From positions 1-64,000 of the forward strand of contig JBEQUE010000100.1 of assembly GCA_040349255.1 (NCBI GenBank): a stretch of DNA of 64,000 bases. The letters are read 5' to 3'. Positions 1 to 8,379 of this stretch are shown piece by piece. The DNA is from DATMER01 sp040349255. GTDB taxonomy: Bacteria > Acidobacteriota > Thermoanaerobaculia > Multivoradales > UBA5704. A model generated the notes under the pieces. It had not been told where the DNA came from. It searched no databases and saw only the letters and a list, made by a program, of their open reading frames with translations. Every line of letters begins with the position of its first letter. Within the stretch, counting starts at the first letter, position 1. A program made the translations under genes and the position numbers.

Positions 1-1
1 C

Positions 2-808
2 TTCGGCTCCAACCCCGGCGGCATGCGCACCACCGCGAAGAAGGTCGGCAACGAGTGGGTGCTCAACGGCTCCAAGCAGTGGATCACCAACGGCACGCTC
101 GCCGACGTGGCCGTGGTCTGGGCCAAGACCGAGGACGGCATCCGGGGCTTCGTGGTCGAGAAGGGCACGCCCGGCTTCACCTCGTCGGACCAGCACGGCA
201 AGTTCTCGCTGCGCGCCTCGACCACCTCGGAGCTCGGCTTCCACGACTGCCGCATCCCGGCCGACGCCATCCTGCCGGAGACCACCGGCCTCAAGAACGC
301 GCTCATGTGCCTGAACCAGGCACGTTACGGCATCGCCTGGGGCGGCATCGGCTCGGCCATGGAGACCTACTACACCGCCCTGGAGTACGCGAAGGAGCGG
401 ATCCAGTTCAACGGCCAGCCGATCGCCAGCCATCAGCTCGTGCAGGAGAAGCTCGCCTGGATGGTGACCGAGATCTCCAAGGGGCAGCTCCTCTCGATCC
501 AGCTCGGCCGCCTCAAGGACGCCAACCGCCTCAAGCACTTCCACATCTCCATGGGCAAGCGCAACAACGTCTGGGTGGCGCGCGAGTGCGCGAAGCTCGC
601 CCGCGAGATCCTCGGCGCCAACGGCATCGTGGACGACTACCCGGTCATCCGCCACATGCTTAACATCGAGTCGGTCTACACCTATGAAGGGACCCACGAC
701 ATCCACGGCCTGATCATCGGCGAGGCGGTCACCGGCATCCAGTCCTTCAACGCCCCGATCCCCGTGGAAAAAAAGGAAAAGCCGGTCCCGGCTGGAGCGG
801 CTCGCTGA
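2..808 (+). CDS. gcdH: Glutaryl-CoA dehydrogenase-like acyl-CoA dehydrogenase, 5'-truncated
   Basis: Only the last 268 residues are in the window; the reading frame is already open at base 2. Family knowledge: glutaryl-CoA dehydrogenase is an FAD enzyme of lysine and tryptophan breakdown that oxidises and decarboxylates glutaryl-CoA to crotonyl-CoA. Seen: a substrate-binding segment around NGSKQWITNG and, near the end, YEGTHDIHGLIIGEAVTGIQ, whose Glu is the catalytic base in this subfamily and whose surrounding residues separate it from short-chain acyl-CoA dehydrogenases. The C-terminus has a short Lys/Pro-rich tail. The stop overlaps the next gene's ATG (TGATG), so translation is probably coupled. 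The substrate assignment is good but not proven. Confidence 0.88.
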   Translation, partial: FGSNPGGMRTTAKKVGNEWVLNGSKQWITNGTLADVAVVWAKTEDGIRGFVVEKGTPGFTSSDQHGKFSLRASTTSELGFHDCRIPADAILPETTGLKNALMCLNQARYGIAWGGIGSAMETYYTALEYAKERIQFNGQPIASHQLVQEKLAWMVTEISKGQLLSIQLGRLKDANRLKHFHISMGKRNNVWVARECAKLAREILGANGIVDDYPVIRHMLNIESVYTYEGTHDIHGLIIGEAVTGIQSFNAPIPVEKKEKPVPAGAAR

Positions 809-1791
809 TGGCGCTCGATCATCTGCTGGAACAGGAGTTCATCCGCGTCACCGAGCAGGCGGCCATCGCCTCGGCCCGCACCATGGGCCGCGGCGACCGG
901 CGCCACTCCGACCAGGTCGCCGTCGAGGCGATGCGCCAGGAGATGGACAGCCTGCCGATGGACGGCCGCATCGTCATCGGCGAGGGCGAGCGCGACAAGG
1001 CGCCCATGCTCTACGTCGGCGAGGAGGTCGGCAGCCTGAAGCGCCAGGACGGCGCCGCGGCGGTGGACATCGCGGTCGACCCCCTGGAAGGGACGAACCT
1101 CTGCGCGACCGGCGCGCCCGACGCGGTCTCCGTGCTCGCCGCGGCCGAGCGCGGCGGCCTGCTCTACGCGCCGGACGTCTACATGGAGAAGATCATCGTC
1201 GGGCCGACCGCCCGCGGCACGATCCACATCGACGCGCCGGTGTCCGAGAACCTGCGCAACATCGCGGGCGCCTTCGGCCGCAAGGTGAGCGACCTGACCG
1301 TCGTCGTCCTCGACCGCGACCGCCACCAGCAGCTCATCCAGGACATCCGGGACGCGGGAGCGCGCATCCGGCTGATCGGCGACGGCGACCTCTCGGCCGG
1401 CATCTCGGCGGCGGTGCGCGGCACCGGCGTGCACGCGGTGATGGGCATCGGCGGCGCGCCCGAAGGCGTGATCACGGCGGCGGCCATGCGCTGCCTGGGG
1501 GGCGAGATCCAGGCCCGCCTCAAGGCGACCAACGAGGAGCAGGAGGCGCGCCTCAAGGAGCTCGGCTTCACCGATGTGAACAAGATTTACAAGACCGAGG
1601 AGCTCGCCCCGGGCCAGGAGCTCCTCGTGAGCTGCTCCGGCGTCACGGACGGCGAGCTCCTGCGGGGCGTCCGCTTCTTCGGCGGCGGCTCGCGCACCTC
1701 GACCCTCTTCATGTCGCTGTCACGCAACATCATCCGCTTCGTGGACACCATCCACCGCGAGCAGACGACAACTCCGGTCCGGTTCCTCTGA
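808..1791 (+). CDS. glpX: Fructose-1,6-bisphosphatase, class II (GlpX)
   Basis: This 327-residue protein is close to the roughly 336 residues of E. coli GlpX. It should hydrolyse fructose-1,6-bisphosphate to fructose-6-phosphate in gluconeogenesis. Seen: the lithium-sensitive phosphatase metal motifs GEGERD (residues 58-63) and DPLEGTNL (91-98), and the later GIGGAPEGVITAAA segment that lines the active site. The ATG at 808 overlaps the upstream stop, and its own TGA overlaps the ATG of the next gene, so the gene is the middle of a translationally coupled operon. Gluconeogenesis next to glutaryl-CoA oxidation would fit growth on amino acids, but that link is inference. Confidence 0.93.
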   Translation: MALDHLLEQEFIRVTEQAAIASARTMGRGDRRHSDQVAVEAMRQEMDSLPMDGRIVIGEGERDKAPMLYVGEEVGSLKRQDGAAAVDIAVDPLEGTNLCATGAPDAVSVLAAAERGGLLYAPDVYMEKIIVGPTARGTIHIDAPVSENLRNIAGAFGRKVSDLTVVVLDRDRHQQLIQDIRDAGARIRLIGDGDLSAGISAAVRGTGVHAVMGIGGAPEGVITAAAMRCLGGEIQARLKATNEEQEARLKELGFTDVNKIYKTEELAPGQELLVSCSGVTDGELLRGVRFFGGGSRTSTLFMSLSRNIIRFVDTIHREQTTTPVRFL

Positions 1792-2279
1792 TGATCAAGC
1801 CCGATCGTTGGATCCGGGAGTGGGGCCGCGACGGCGGCGTCACCCCGTTCGAGGAGAGTCAGGTCAACGCCGCGAGCTACGACGTGCGAGTGGGCGACCA
1901 CTGGATCTGCCCGACTCGCGACCCCGAGGAATTCCGGGCGCCGCACGTCAAGCTCTTCCCGGGCGAGGTCGTGCTGGCCTCGACCATGGAGTACGTGAAG
2001 ATCCCGCGCGACGTGGCCTGCGACCTCAAGCTCAAGTCCACGCTCGGCCGCCTGTGGATCAACCACTCGCTCGCCGGCTGGTGCGACCCCGGCTTCGAGG
2101 GCGAGATCACCCTGGAGCTGCAGAACCTCGGTCCCTCCCCGTTCATCCTGGAAGCGGGCAGGAGGATTGCACAACTCATCTTCATCTCCATGGAGTCCGA
2201 GCCGGAGATCGCCTACGGCGAGCCGGGCTCCAGCAGTCACTACCAGGGTCAGAGGGGGACGACTCCGGCCCGAAGATGA
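1791..2279 (+). CDS. dcd: dCTP deaminase-like protein (dCTP deaminase/dUTPase superfamily)
   Basis: This 162-residue trimeric-fold nucleotide enzyme would deaminate dCTP to dUTP, feeding dTMP synthesis. Seen: KSTLGRLWINHSLAGWCDPG followed by GEITLELQNLG, which aligns with the Dcd signature (serine and arginine of the RSSLAR segment, then the catalytic Glu in the V-L-E-F/E-L-Q strand). The first arginine of that segment is Lys here and the protein is about 30 residues shorter than E. coli Dcd, so a dUTPase or bifunctional dUMP-forming activity is not excluded. ATG overlaps the glpX stop. The stop (2277-2279) lies just before the DUF4388 gene. Confidence 0.8.
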   Translation: MIKPDRWIREWGRDGGVTPFEESQVNAASYDVRVGDHWICPTRDPEEFRAPHVKLFPGEVVLASTMEYVKIPRDVACDLKLKSTLGRLWINHSLAGWCDPGFEGEITLELQNLGPSPFILEAGRRIAQLIFISMESEPEIAYGEPGSSSHYQGQRGTTPARR

Positions 2280-2361
2280 GGAAGCGCTCATGGCGGCGTA
2301 CGCGACCTACGGTGGCCAAGCTCCAGGGTATGCCCACAGATCTATAATCGGCGCCGTCATC

Positions 2362-3507
2362 ATGGGCATCGTAGGCAACCTGCGCACGATGCAGCTCGAA
2401 GAGCTGCTCCAGTGGCTCTCCCAGAGCCGCAAGACAGGCACGCTCGAAATCAAGACCGACAAGGTCGAGAAGAAGGTCTTCTTCCGCGACGGCCAGATCG
2501 TCGCGACCGCCTCGACGCGGCCCGAGGAGTACCTCGGCCACTTCCTGGTCAGCCACGGCCTGATCAGCGAGACCGCGCTCGCCAAGGCCATCGAGCTCCA
2601 GGAGGCCACCGGCATGCTCCTGGGCAAGATCCTGGTCACCAAGGAGATCCTCAAGGAATCGGATCTCCATCAGATGCTCAAGCTCAAGAGCGAGGAGAGC
2701 ATCTACGACATCTTCTCCTGGCCCGAGGGGGAGTTCCGCTTCCTGGACGACGCGCTGCCGGCGGCCAATGCCATGGTGCCGATGGTGCTCGACGTCACCG
2801 CCATCCTCATGGAGGGGGTGCAGAGGGTCGACGAGTTCCGGCGCATCCGCCAGCTCATCCCCACCCAGGACGCCATCCCGGTCCAGATCTACGAGTGGGA
2901 GCTCAAGCATTCGGACCCGGGCACGACACAGATCCTCGACCTGGTGAACGACGAGCGCACGGTCGAGGAGATCCGTCTCCAGACCCATTCGAGCGAGTTC
3001 CACGTCTGCAAGGTGCTCTACGACCAGTGGTCGAAGGGCCGCCTCAAGGTGATCAAGCCGCGCTGGCGGGAGCAGACCGGCACCTTCCAGGCCGCCCCGA
3101 ACGGACCGCTGACCGGCGACACCCTTCTGGAGGCGGGCCGGAAGTACCTGGAGGAGCAGGATTACGAGCACGCGCTCCGGCACCTGCGGGCCGCCCGCAG
3201 CCTCGATCCGGAAAGCCAGGACATCCAGGGCGCGCTCACCCAGGGCGAGAAGTCGATCCGCGAGGCCATCGAGACCGCGGGCGTCACCCTGACGTCGGTG
3301 CCGTCGCTCGCCATCAGCTTCGAGCAACTCACCAGCGCGAAGCTCTCGCCGCAGGAGGGCTTCATGCTCACCCGCCTGAACGGTACCTACGACATCCAGT
3401 CGATCCTCAAGATCACGCCGATGCCCCAGCTCGACGCCCTGCTGGTCTTCTGGAAGCTCAAGAAGGGCGGCTACATCAAGGTCGTACCCGCCAAGAAGCG
3501 GGCGTAG
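2362..3507 (+). CDS. DUF4388 (PATAN-type) domain protein with C-terminal TPR-like region
   Basis: A protein of 381 residues. The N-terminus (MGIVGNLRTMQLEELLQWLS, then RKTGTLEI and VFFRDGQIVATAS) is the DUF4388/PATAN fold found in PatA-like regulators of predatory and gliding bacteria; a TPR-like helical pair lies near residues 255-300. Function is not known beyond signalling or motility control. I chose ATG 2362 because the domain begins exactly there. An in-frame ATG at 2290 has a better ribosome site (GAGGAA, 2278-2283) but adds 24 residues unlike the family. TATAAT at 2343-2348 sits 13 bp before ATG 2362, so the gene may also be transcribed alone with almost no leader. Confidence 0.8.
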   Translation: MGIVGNLRTMQLEELLQWLSQSRKTGTLEIKTDKVEKKVFFRDGQIVATASTRPEEYLGHFLVSHGLISETALAKAIELQEATGMLLGKILVTKEILKESDLHQMLKLKSEESIYDIFSWPEGEFRFLDDALPAANAMVPMVLDVTAILMEGVQRVDEFRRIRQLIPTQDAIPVQIYEWELKHSDPGTTQILDLVNDERTVEEIRLQTHSSEFHVCKVLYDQWSKGRLKVIKPRWREQTGTFQAAPNGPLTGDTLLEAGRKYLEEQDYEHALRHLRAARSLDPESQDIQGALTQGEKSIREAIETAGVTLTSVPSLAISFEQLTSAKLSPQEGFMLTRLNGTYDIQSILKITPMPQLDALLVFWKLKKGGYIKVVPAKKRA

Positions 3508-3520
3508 GCGTCACCCCGGG

Positions 3521-4138
3521 TCATCCCGGCCAGGGCCGGGACACGTGGCGGTTGCCGCGGATCGCGAAGCGCAGCGGCCACGCCGCGGCCTCTCCGGCGT
3601 AGTCGACCCCGATGCGCGGTCCGGCGACGATCTCGCCCGGCTCCGCCGGCTCTCCCTTGACGATCCGGAGCGGCTCCCGGTCCAGAAGGACGCCGTCCAG
3701 GCCGCGGTCGATCGCGAGCGCCTGGCAGAGCTTGCCCGGGCCTCCGGCCAGGTCGCCGGGCCGGATCCTGCCCACCCGACCCCGGTTCCGCGCCATCGTC
3801 TCCTCTCCTTCGACCGGCTCCCCCGCCCGGATCAGCACGGCGCTGCCGATGTCCTTCTCGCCGGTGACCGCGTTCAGGCACCAGTGCATGCCGTAGATGA
3901 AGTAGACGTAGGCGTGGCCGCCGGGCAGATAGAGGCTCTCGTTGCGCGGCGTTCGGCGGCCGTCCCAGGCGTGGCTCGCGCGGTCGGGCGCTCCCAGGTA
4001 CGCTTCGACCTCCACGAGCCGGAGCACGAGACGCTCGCCAGCCAGATCATGCACCAGCCAACGGCCGAGCAGATCGCGGGCCACCTCCTCGGCGGGCCGG
4101 CGGTAGAACGAGAGAGGGAGAGGCCGGAGGCGGCTCAC
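3521..4138 (-). CDS. DNA-3-methyladenine glycosylase, AAG/MPG family
   Basis: 205 residues, typical for bacterial AAG proteins. It removes alkylated purines (3-methyladenine, hypoxanthine) in base-excision repair. Seen: LRLVEVEAYLGAPDRASHAW, containing the catalytic Glu of the E-V-E-A-Y motif, then the nucleotide-flipping and DNA-binding segment around SLYLPGGHAYVYFIYGMHW and the late PGKLCQAL segment. The start is GTG at 4138. It is divergent from the beta-helix gene, with only 26 bp between the two start codons, and convergent with the DUF4388 gene. Confidence 0.92.
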   Translation of the reverse strand: MSRLRPLPLSFYRRPAEEVARDLLGRWLVHDLAGERLVLRLVEVEAYLGAPDRASHAWDGRRTPRNESLYLPGGHAYVYFIYGMHWCLNAVTGEKDIGSAVLIRAGEPVEGEETMARNRGRVGRIRPGDLAGGPGKLCQALAIDRGLDGVLLDREPLRIVKGEPAEPGEIVAGPRIGVDYAGEAAAWPLRFAIRGNRHVSRPWPG

Positions 4139-4146
4139 CGCGGCAG

Positions 4147-4154
4147 GATATACT
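4147..4154. promoter_or_regulatory. Overlapping divergent -10 boxes
   Basis: GGATATACTCC contains TATACT on the plus strand (4149-4154), 10 bp before ATG 4165. It also contains TATATC on the minus strand (4152-4147), 8 bp before GTG 4138. Both would give leaderless or near-leaderless transcripts, and the two boxes share four base pairs, so polymerase can occupy only one at a time. No convincing -35 is seen. Confidence 0.5.
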
Positions 4155-4164
4155 CCCCGAGGTC

Positions 4165-4881
4165 ATGACCGTGGAATCGATCGCCGTGCCCATACCCTCG
4201 ACGACCCCGCTGCCTCCGCTGTTCGTCGAGCTGCCGGACCCGTTCGCCGAGCACCTCGATCCGGACGCTCCCTGGGCTCTCCTCGGCGACGCGCTCGACG
4301 CGATCCTCGGCGGTCTGCCGTCCGACGACATCCGCATCCGGATCTCGCCGGACGTCCACCTGGCCGGCGACAAGGTCGTCATCGGCCCCGGCACGAAGAT
4401 CGGCCCGGGCGCGGTGATCGAGGGCCCGGTCTACATCGGCCGGGACGTCGAGATCCGGCCGGGCGCCTACATCCGGGGCGGCTGCTGGATCGGCGACGGC
4501 TGCGTGGTCGGCGCGAGCACCGAGCTCAAGCGAGCCATCCTCTTTCCGCACGCCAAGGCGCCGCACCTGAACTACGTCGGCGACTCGATCCTCGGCGCGG
4601 ACGTGAATCTCGGCGCCGGGACCATCCTCTCGAACTTCCGCCACGATGGCCGGGAGATCCGCATCCCGCACGACGGTCAGGTGATCCCGACCGGGCGCCG
4701 CAAGCTGAGCGCGGTCCTGGGAGACGGCGTGATGACCGGCTGCAACTGTGTCGTCCACCCTGGCGTGGTGGTCGGACGCGGCACGCAGATCTACCCGGGC
4801 GTGCAGCTCCGGGCCGGCGTCTATCCGGAGAAGAGTCTGATCAAGCTGCGGCAGGAGATCGACGTCGTCCCGATCGTCTAG
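4165..4881 (+). CDS. Left-handed beta-helix acyltransferase-like protein (GlmU C-terminus-like)
   Basis: 238 residues built of hexapeptide repeats from about residue 50 (LAGDKVVIGPGTKIGPGAVI and onward). The layout resembles the C-terminal acetyltransferase half of GlmU and related sugar-nucleotide enzymes: HAKAPHLNYVGDSILGADVN recalls the GlmU acetyl-acceptor loop, which precedes NLGAGT. No nucleotidyltransferase domain is present, so the protein cannot activate a sugar by itself. The likely role is acyl transfer to an amino-sugar nucleotide or a scaffold role; the substrate is unknown. A TATACT box 10 bp before the ATG suggests a nearly leaderless transcript. The stop overlaps the convergent phosphatase gene by 4 bp. 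Confidence 0.75.
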   Translation: MTVESIAVPIPSTTPLPPLFVELPDPFAEHLDPDAPWALLGDALDAILGGLPSDDIRIRISPDVHLAGDKVVIGPGTKIGPGAVIEGPVYIGRDVEIRPGAYIRGGCWIGDGCVVGASTELKRAILFPHAKAPHLNYVGDSILGADVNLGAGTILSNFRHDGREIRIPHDGQVIPTGRRKLSAVLGDGVMTGCNCVVHPGVVVGRGTQIYPGVQLRAGVYPEKSLIKLRQEIDVVPIV

Positions 4882-6161
4882 AGCAGACCGACGGGCCTCG
4901 GGAAGGCCTGCGTCTTGTTCCCGCCCTTGTCGACCACCGGGTAGGTGACCACCATCACCGTGCGGTCGTCGTCCGCGAACGCGTCGCCGCTGAACGTCTC
5001 GACGCTCGCGAAGATGGCATCCACCACCTCCTGCGAGGACCGGCCGAGATGCTCGCGGGCCACCTTGAGCAGCCGCTCGACACCGTACTCCTCGTCGGCA
5101 GCGCCGTTCTCTTCGCGGCCCAGGGTCTCGCAGATGCCGTCGGTGTAGAACACCAGCATGTCGCCCGGCTTCATGATCACGAAGCCGCGCTCGTAGCTGG
5201 CCTCCGGCAGCGGCCCGAGCACCGGGCCGCCCTCCTCCATGCTGCGCACCAGACCGTTGGCCGCCACGTGGTACGGCGGCGGATGCCCGGCGTTCACGTA
5301 GATGAAGACGCCGTTGAGCTCCAGCTCGCCGTAGAACATCGACACGAAGCGGCTGGTCAGCGTGCTGCGGTGGATGATGTTGTTCATCCGCTCCACCGTG
5401 CGCACGATCTTGAAGTCGCGCGCCAGGCCCATCCGCAGCCCCATGTAGATGTCGCGCACCTGGAGCGCGGCCGGCAGGCCGTGGCCGGAGACGTCCGCGA
5501 TGGCGAGACCGAGGATCTTGTCGGTCACCGGGATGAAGTCGTAGAAGTCGCCGCCGACCTCCTCCATGGGCTCGGAGCGGCCGGCCAGATCGAACTGGCC
5601 GTAGGCGGGCGCCCGCCGCGGCAGGATCGAGGCCTGGATCTTCCGCGCCTGGGCGAAGATCCCCTCCATGCGCTCGCGGCGGATCTTCTGGTTGATGCCG
5701 TGGCGCAGGATGCCGAGCGAGAAGAGGATGTCGTCGCTGTTGACCCCCGGCGCCACGTCGAAGGCGATGATGTACTCCTCGTCGCCGGCCTCGATGGCCG
5801 CGAACTGCTGCACGCCGAGGAGCTGCTCCAGGCCGCGGTCGATCTCCGGATCGTCGGCGCCCATGAACACCGCGCCCTGGTCGAGCACGATCTGGATCGG
5901 CCGGTAGGAGACCGGCACCTTGAGCCCGCTCGGCACCTCCTTGGCCTCGCCGAGCACGTCCTCGAGGACGTAGCTGTCGCCGCGGCGCTGGTACAGGCGG
6001 CCACCGTAGATCCCGAGCTCGTCGCGGAAGTTCCCGATGATGGTCTCGACGACGTCGTGGATGGTCGCGCCGAGATCGTCGTGGCGGTCGAGCGACGCCA
6101 CGACCTGCTCCACCTTCTTCATCAACCCCCGGTAGTTCACCGGGCGGGCTTCCATGATCAA
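4878..6161 (-). CDS. SpoIIE-type PP2C serine phosphatase with N-terminal sensor-like region
   Basis: 427 residues. The C-terminal half is a PPM/SpoIIE phosphatase: VGGDFYDFIP, then LAIADVSGHGLPAAL, VFYTDGICETLG and DDRTVMVVTY carry the metal-binding aspartates. The N-terminal 160 residues look GAF-like but are not diagnostic. Such proteins usually dephosphorylate anti-sigma-factor antagonists in partner-switching systems. No partner kinase or STAS protein lies nearby. The start is taken as TTG 6161 because AAAGGAG (6175-6169) is 7 bp away from it; ATG 6155, two codons on, is 13 bp away and is the alternative. Confidence 0.88.
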   Translation of the reverse strand: MIMEARPVNYRGLMKKVEQVVASLDRHDDLGATIHDVVETIIGNFRDELGIYGGRLYQRRGDSYVLEDVLGEAKEVPSGLKVPVSYRPIQIVLDQGAVFMGADDPEIDRGLEQLLGVQQFAAIEAGDEEYIIAFDVAPGVNSDDILFSLGILRHGINQKIRRERMEGIFAQARKIQASILPRRAPAYGQFDLAGRSEPMEEVGGDFYDFIPVTDKILGLAIADVSGHGLPAALQVRDIYMGLRMGLARDFKIVRTVERMNNIIHRSTLTSRFVSMFYGELELNGVFIYVNAGHPPPYHVAANGLVRSMEEGGPVLGPLPEASYERGFVIMKPGDMLVFYTDGICETLGREENGAADEEYGVERLLKVAREHLGRSSQEVVDAIFASVETFSGDAFADDDRTVMVVTYPVVDKGGNKTQAFPRPVGLL

Positions 6162-6189
6162 GACCGGTCTCCTTTGCCTGGCGCCGATT

Positions 6190-7632
6190 CTACCCGTTGT
6201 CGATCAGGGCTTCGACAATTCGATCCTGGGCGCCGTGGGCGTCGCCGGCCACCCGGTTGAGCAGGATCGAGAAGGCGTAGGCCTTGCCCGAGACCCCCTT
6301 CGCGTAACCGGAGAGCGCCGACACGCCTTCCAGGGTGCCGGTCTTGGCAAAAACGTTTCCGCGGTACGGCGGCTGCGCCATGCGCCGCTTCCAGGAGCCC
6401 ATGTCCTCGCCGGCGTAAGGCAGCGACTGGGCGAACTCGGTGCCGGCCTCATGGAAGAACATGTGGCGCAGCAGGATGGTCAGGTGCCGCGGCGCGAAAC
6501 GGTTGTCGCGGCTCATGCCCGAGCCGTCCGACATCGAGAACGAGCCGCGCGGGATGCCGATGCCCTGCGCGAACTCCCGCACCGCGCGCACCCCCTCCGT
6601 CCAGCTCCCGTGCTTGCAGCGCAGCGCGCCGAGGTGCTTGGCGAGGCTCTCGGCGTAGAAGTTCTGGCTGCGCTTGTTCGTCACCCGGATCGCCGACAGC
6701 AGGTCGCTGTGATGGACCGCCACGCGCTCCCAGACCAGGCCCGGCAGTTGGTTCACGGACCGGAGCTGTCCCTGGACCTCGATCCCCTCCTCGGCCAGGC
6801 CGGCCACCAGCCCCTTGCCGAAATAGATCGCCGGATCGGGCACCGTGACCCAGGTCTCCACCGGCCCGGAGTTGGAGCGGATCGTCCCCTTGACGTACAG
6901 CTCGTTGGCGTCGCGATGGATGATGACGCTCTGCCCGCCCTTGCCGATCGTCCGGGCGGTGTTGCGCAGGTTGAGGACCGGCACGTCCGGCACCAGCTCG
7001 ACGCGCGCCGACCCGCCCGCGGAACCCGGCCAGACCCGCACCAGGATGCAGTTGTCGTTGAACGACAGGCCGTCCACCGGCGCCTCATACCAGCGGGTGA
7101 GCTGGTCGCGCGGCCAGTCCGGATGGATGTTCGGGCCTTCATAAAGGCCGTGGTCCAGGTAGATGTCGCCGACCACCCGGCTCACGCCGCGGTCGCGCAG
7201 CGCCCGGGCCCAGACCCGGAACGCGGCGAAGGAGTCGCCGCCGTAGTCGCGTCCGGAGATCTGGGGGTCGCCGCTCCCGACCACGCCGAGAGACCCGTGA
7301 AGCACCCCGTCGCGCACCGTGCCGTTGAGGACGAACCGGGTGTCGAACGTGTAGCCCGGCCCGAGCGCGTCGAGGATCGCCGCGGTGGTGAACAGCTTGG
7401 TGTTGGAGGCGATGACCCGCGGCTCGTCCGCGTTGTAGCCATAGACGGTCTCGCCCGTGTCGAGGTCCACGATGTGGACCCCCAGAGCCGAGGTGACGCG
7501 CAGGCCCTGCGCGACCGCAACCTCGAGCGCCTGCTGCAGCGGCGTGGGCGTAGCGGTCTCGACCCGGACCGGGCCGAGGAGGAGAGCGACAAAAGCCAGA
7601 GCCAGGACGGCGGTCTTGCTACGAAACGACAA
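6190..7632 (-). CDS. dacB: D-alanyl-D-alanine carboxypeptidase/endopeptidase, PBP4 (S13) family
   Basis: A 480-residue periplasmic enzyme that trims peptidoglycan stem peptides. Seen: signal peptide (RSKTAVLALAFVALLLGP), then the three penicillin-binding motifs SNTK (76-79, Ser nucleophile), SQN (322-324) and KTG (430-432), in the order and spacing of the S13 family with its large insert between motifs 1 and 2. The start is TTG 7632, preceded by GGAGGA with 5-bp spacing; the open frame extends further upstream but that stretch is Arg-rich and not protein-like. The promoter region is shared with the divergent mntA-hepT pair. Confidence 0.9.
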   Translation of the reverse strand: MSFRSKTAVLALAFVALLLGPVRVETATPTPLQQALEVAVAQGLRVTSALGVHIVDLDTGETVYGYNADEPRVIASNTKLFTTAAILDALGPGYTFDTRFVLNGTVRDGVLHGSLGVVGSGDPQISGRDYGGDSFAAFRVWARALRDRGVSRVVGDIYLDHGLYEGPNIHPDWPRDQLTRWYEAPVDGLSFNDNCILVRVWPGSAGGSARVELVPDVPVLNLRNTARTIGKGGQSVIIHRDANELYVKGTIRSNSGPVETWVTVPDPAIYFGKGLVAGLAEEGIEVQGQLRSVNQLPGLVWERVAVHHSDLLSAIRVTNKRSQNFYAESLAKHLGALRCKHGSWTEGVRAVREFAQGIGIPRGSFSMSDGSGMSRDNRFAPRHLTILLRHMFFHEAGTEFAQSLPYAGEDMGSWKRRMAQPPYRGNVFAKTGTLEGVSALSGYAKGVSGKAYAFSILLNRVAGDAHGAQDRIVEALIDNG

Positions 7633-7690
7633 CGGACTCCTCCAACGGCTAGGGGTTTGGTGGTCAGCGGGACGCAACCGCTTGAGGTCC

Positions 7691-7717
7691 AGTATACCGA
7701 AAGAAGAGCGATATACT
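7691..7717. promoter_or_regulatory. Inverted AGTATA/TATACT pair between dacB and mntA
   Basis: AGTATA (7691-7696) and TATACT (7712-7717) are perfect inverted copies 15 bp apart. Each reads as a -10 box toward its neighbouring gene (minus strand for dacB, plus strand for mntA), and the pair could also serve as an operator for the toxin-antitoxin proteins. No good -35 box is visible. The assignment is inference. Confidence 0.35.
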
Positions 7718-7742
7718 TTCCCGGGAGAGCCTGGAGGATGCG

Positions 7743-8033
7743 ATGAGGCGAGACGAGGTCCTGACCAAACTGAAAGCGCACCGGGGCGACCTCGTCCGCC
7801 TCGGCGTGAAGTCCCTGCGGCTGTTCGGCTCGACCGCACGGGACGAGATGCGTCCGGACAGCGACGTGGACCTCCTCGTGGCTTTCGAGTCCACGCCGAC
7901 CTTCTCGGACTACATGAAGCTGCGCATCTTCCTCGAAGACCTCCTGGGCGTCTCAATCGATCTCGTGACAGAAACCGGTCTTCGTAGCCGGGTCCGGCCC
8001 TACGTCGAGAGAGACGCCATCCGTGTCGCGTGA
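7743..8033 (+). CDS. mntA: MntA-type minimal nucleotidyltransferase (antitoxin)
   Basis: 96 residues. Seen: GSTARDEMRPDSDVDLLV (29-46), the nucleotidyltransferase signature GSxAR with the metal-binding D41 and D43. In the characterised family, MntA transfers AMP to a tyrosine of HepT and so silences the toxin. GGAGG (7733-7737) sits 5 bp before the ATG. The last 11 bp overlap the next gene, the usual arrangement for this pair. Promoter elements with inverted symmetry lie just upstream. Confidence 0.9.
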   Translation: MRRDEVLTKLKAHRGDLVRLGVKSLRLFGSTARDEMRPDSDVDLLVAFESTPTFSDYMKLRIFLEDLLGVSIDLVTETGLRSRVRPYVERDAIRVA

Positions 8034-8379
8034 TCTCCTGCTGTTTCTGGAGGACATCGAGAAGAGCTGCGCCAAGATCATCCTTTACACCGCCGGGTTG
8101 ACCCGCGACGAGGTGTTTACCGACGAGATGCGCTTTGACGCCATCCTCCGGAACCTTCATATCATCGGAGAGGCGGTCAAGAACCTACCTCAGGATTGGC
8201 GCCGGAAGCACGCCGACATCCCGTGGCGCGAGCTTGCCGGCCTGCGCGACTTCGTCGCTCATGCCTACTTCGCTCTGGACCTCGAAATTCTCTGGAGCGC
8301 CATCAAGGATGAGGTCCCAGCTCTGCTCCGGCGTGTCCAGGAGATTCTGGAGCAGGAACAGGAAACTCAGGGCGCTTAG
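8023..8379 (+). CDS. hepT: HepT-type HEPN ribonuclease toxin (DUF86)
   Basis: 118 residues, mostly helical. Seen: RDFVAHAY at 75-82, a perfect R-x4-H-x-Y motif, in which Arg and His form the HEPN RNase site and the Tyr (Y82) is the AMPylation target of MntA in characterised pairs. The start is GTG 8023, inside mntA, so expression is coupled and the antitoxin is made first. The last 4 bp overlap the convergent ABC permease gene. All catalytic residues are intact. Confidence 0.9.
   Translation: MSRDLLLFLEDIEKSCAKIILYTAGLTRDEVFTDEMRFDAILRNLHIIGEAVKNLPQDWRRKHADIPWRELAGLRDFVAHAYFALDLEILWSAIKDEVPALLRRVQEILEQEQETQGA

Noticed and set aside
7633..8160. N-terminal extension of the PBP4 gene
   Set aside because: The upstream open frame is Arg/Gly-rich and overlaps mntA and hepT on the other strand; the signal peptide and ribosome site define TTG 7632.
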